Source: UBA940 sp045613745
GTDB lineage: Bacteria; Bacteroidota; Bacteroidia; Bacteroidales; Rikenellaceae
Length of the DNA: 64,000 bases
NCBI GenBank assembly: GCA_045613745.1
Contig: JAZLBP010000004.1
Location: 6,646 to 70,645 of the forward strand
Direction of reading: 5' to 3'
A model generated the notes under the pieces. The model ran no database searches and had not been told where the DNA came from. It saw only the letters and a program-made list of their open reading frames with translations. The stretch's first letter is position 1, and the number at the start of each line of letters is the position of its first letter. The translations under genes were made by a program, and so were the position numbers. This document shows positions 63,272 through 64,000 of the stretch, piece after piece.

Positions 63272-63394
63272 TATTTGTTATTTTAGCGAGGGGATTTCGA
63301 GGCGTGCGAGATGGTAAATGCGCAGCATACTCGCGTATGTGAGTAATTTACCAGCGAGCAACAACAATGAAATCGCCCGCCAAAATAGCAAATA
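63272..63394. repeat. Long inverted-repeat element between mqnC and 5S rRNA
   Basis: Ends TATTTGTTATTTTAGCG and CGCCAAAATAGCAAATA pair with two mismatches, and the interior is imperfectly self-complementary around CATACTCGCGTATG, so a hairpin of roughly 55 bp per arm forms. The central segment (CGCAGCATACTCG then GTATGTGAG) is shared with the element at 30317-30444, but the ends differ. It lies just beyond the 5S rRNA terminator. Confidence 0.7.
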
Positions 63395-63397
63395 AAA

Positions 63398-63427
63398 AAG
63401 GAGAGGCACATTTCTGTAACTCTCCTT
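63398..63427 (-). terminator. Intrinsic terminator of the rRNA operon
   Basis: AAGGAGAG and CTCTCCTT arms; on the minus strand followed by TTTTTTATT, directly after 5S rRNA. Confidence 0.85.
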
Positions 63428-63428
63428 A

Positions 63429-63538
<110 letters not shown>

Positions 63539-63614
63539 AATATCGTTCGCCGCTATGTTTCAGTTGACGCGGCTCAACACGTCTGACATTAATTCCGGAT
63601 GAGATAAAGGCCCT

Positions 63615-64000
<386 letters not shown>

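Overview
The window is a chromosomal segment of a Bacteroidota (Bacteroidales) bacterium. Evidence for this is the presence of a PorX-type regulator with a PglZ domain, DUF4295 and DUF4290 proteins, a minute AURKAIP1/COX24-type basic protein, promoters of the Bacteroidota form (TTTG, about 18-20 bp, TAnnTTTG), and an almost complete lack of Shine-Dalgarno sequences. Anaerobic 2-oxoglutarate:ferredoxin oxidoreductase, an Fe/Mn superoxide dismutase and three futalosine-pathway menaquinone genes suggest a gut-type anaerobe, possibly Rikenellaceae/Alistipes-like. That family-level guess is inference.

Layout. 1-14.0 kb (minus strand): start of nusA, rimP, then a long run read from right to left: RNase G, mfd, coaX, an outer-membrane barrel protein, an exported TPR protein, lptC, a CorC/HlyC-type CBS membrane protein and a PpiD-like chaperone. 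A 30-residue basic protein and an HU protein sit upstream. 14.3-16.3 kb (plus): porX-tsaE. 16.3-21.9 kb (minus): a PEGA-like lipoprotein, tpiA, lysS, an LptF/G permease and tgt. 22.1-24.7 kb (plus): glycosyltransferase, ECF sigma factor, rsmG and rpmH. 25.1-29.5 kb (minus): DUF4295-rpmG-rpmB, then mqnD-mqnB-relA. 29.6-34.4 kb: a HAD phosphatase, korAB, a small exported protein and tRNA-Lys(UUU). 34.6-40.6 kb (minus): lysA, a double-DUF1080 lipoprotein, aroE, an AspT/YidE-type transporter and superoxide dismutase. 40.7-46.8 kb (plus): pheT, guaA, a GDSL esterase, a SpoU methyltransferase and panB. 46.9-52.6 kb (minus): an ABC exporter pair, leuB-leuA and DUF4290. 52.8-60.3 kb (plus): a sigma-54 activator without a DNA-binding domain, a five-gene heterodisulfide-reductase-like cluster and an aminotransferase. 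60.3-64 kb (minus): a secreted ADP-ribosylglycohydrolase-family protein, mqnC, 5S rRNA and the 3' part of 23S rRNA.

The most interesting unit is the Hdr-like cluster at 54.0-58.9 kb. It encodes two HdrC-like ferredoxin proteins, an HdrB-like CCG protein, a short HdrA-like flavoprotein and a membrane HdrE-HdrD fusion, nearly all translationally coupled, in an organism with no sign here of methanogenesis or sulfate reduction. An unusual sigma-54 activator lies directly upstream, with a near-consensus -24/-12 sequence in the gap. Together with the menaquinone genes this suggests a quinone-linked thiol/disulfide or ferredoxin electron-transfer complex with unknown substrate.

Other notable points: a GMP synthase whose glutaminase domain has lost its catalytic residues; a tRNA-guanine transglycosylase missing two of its three zinc cysteines; a Rel protein with a dead hydrolase motif; and a family of long inverted-repeat intergenic elements (30.3, 35.9 and probably 63.3 kb). 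No insertion sequence, prophage or CRISPR array was seen.
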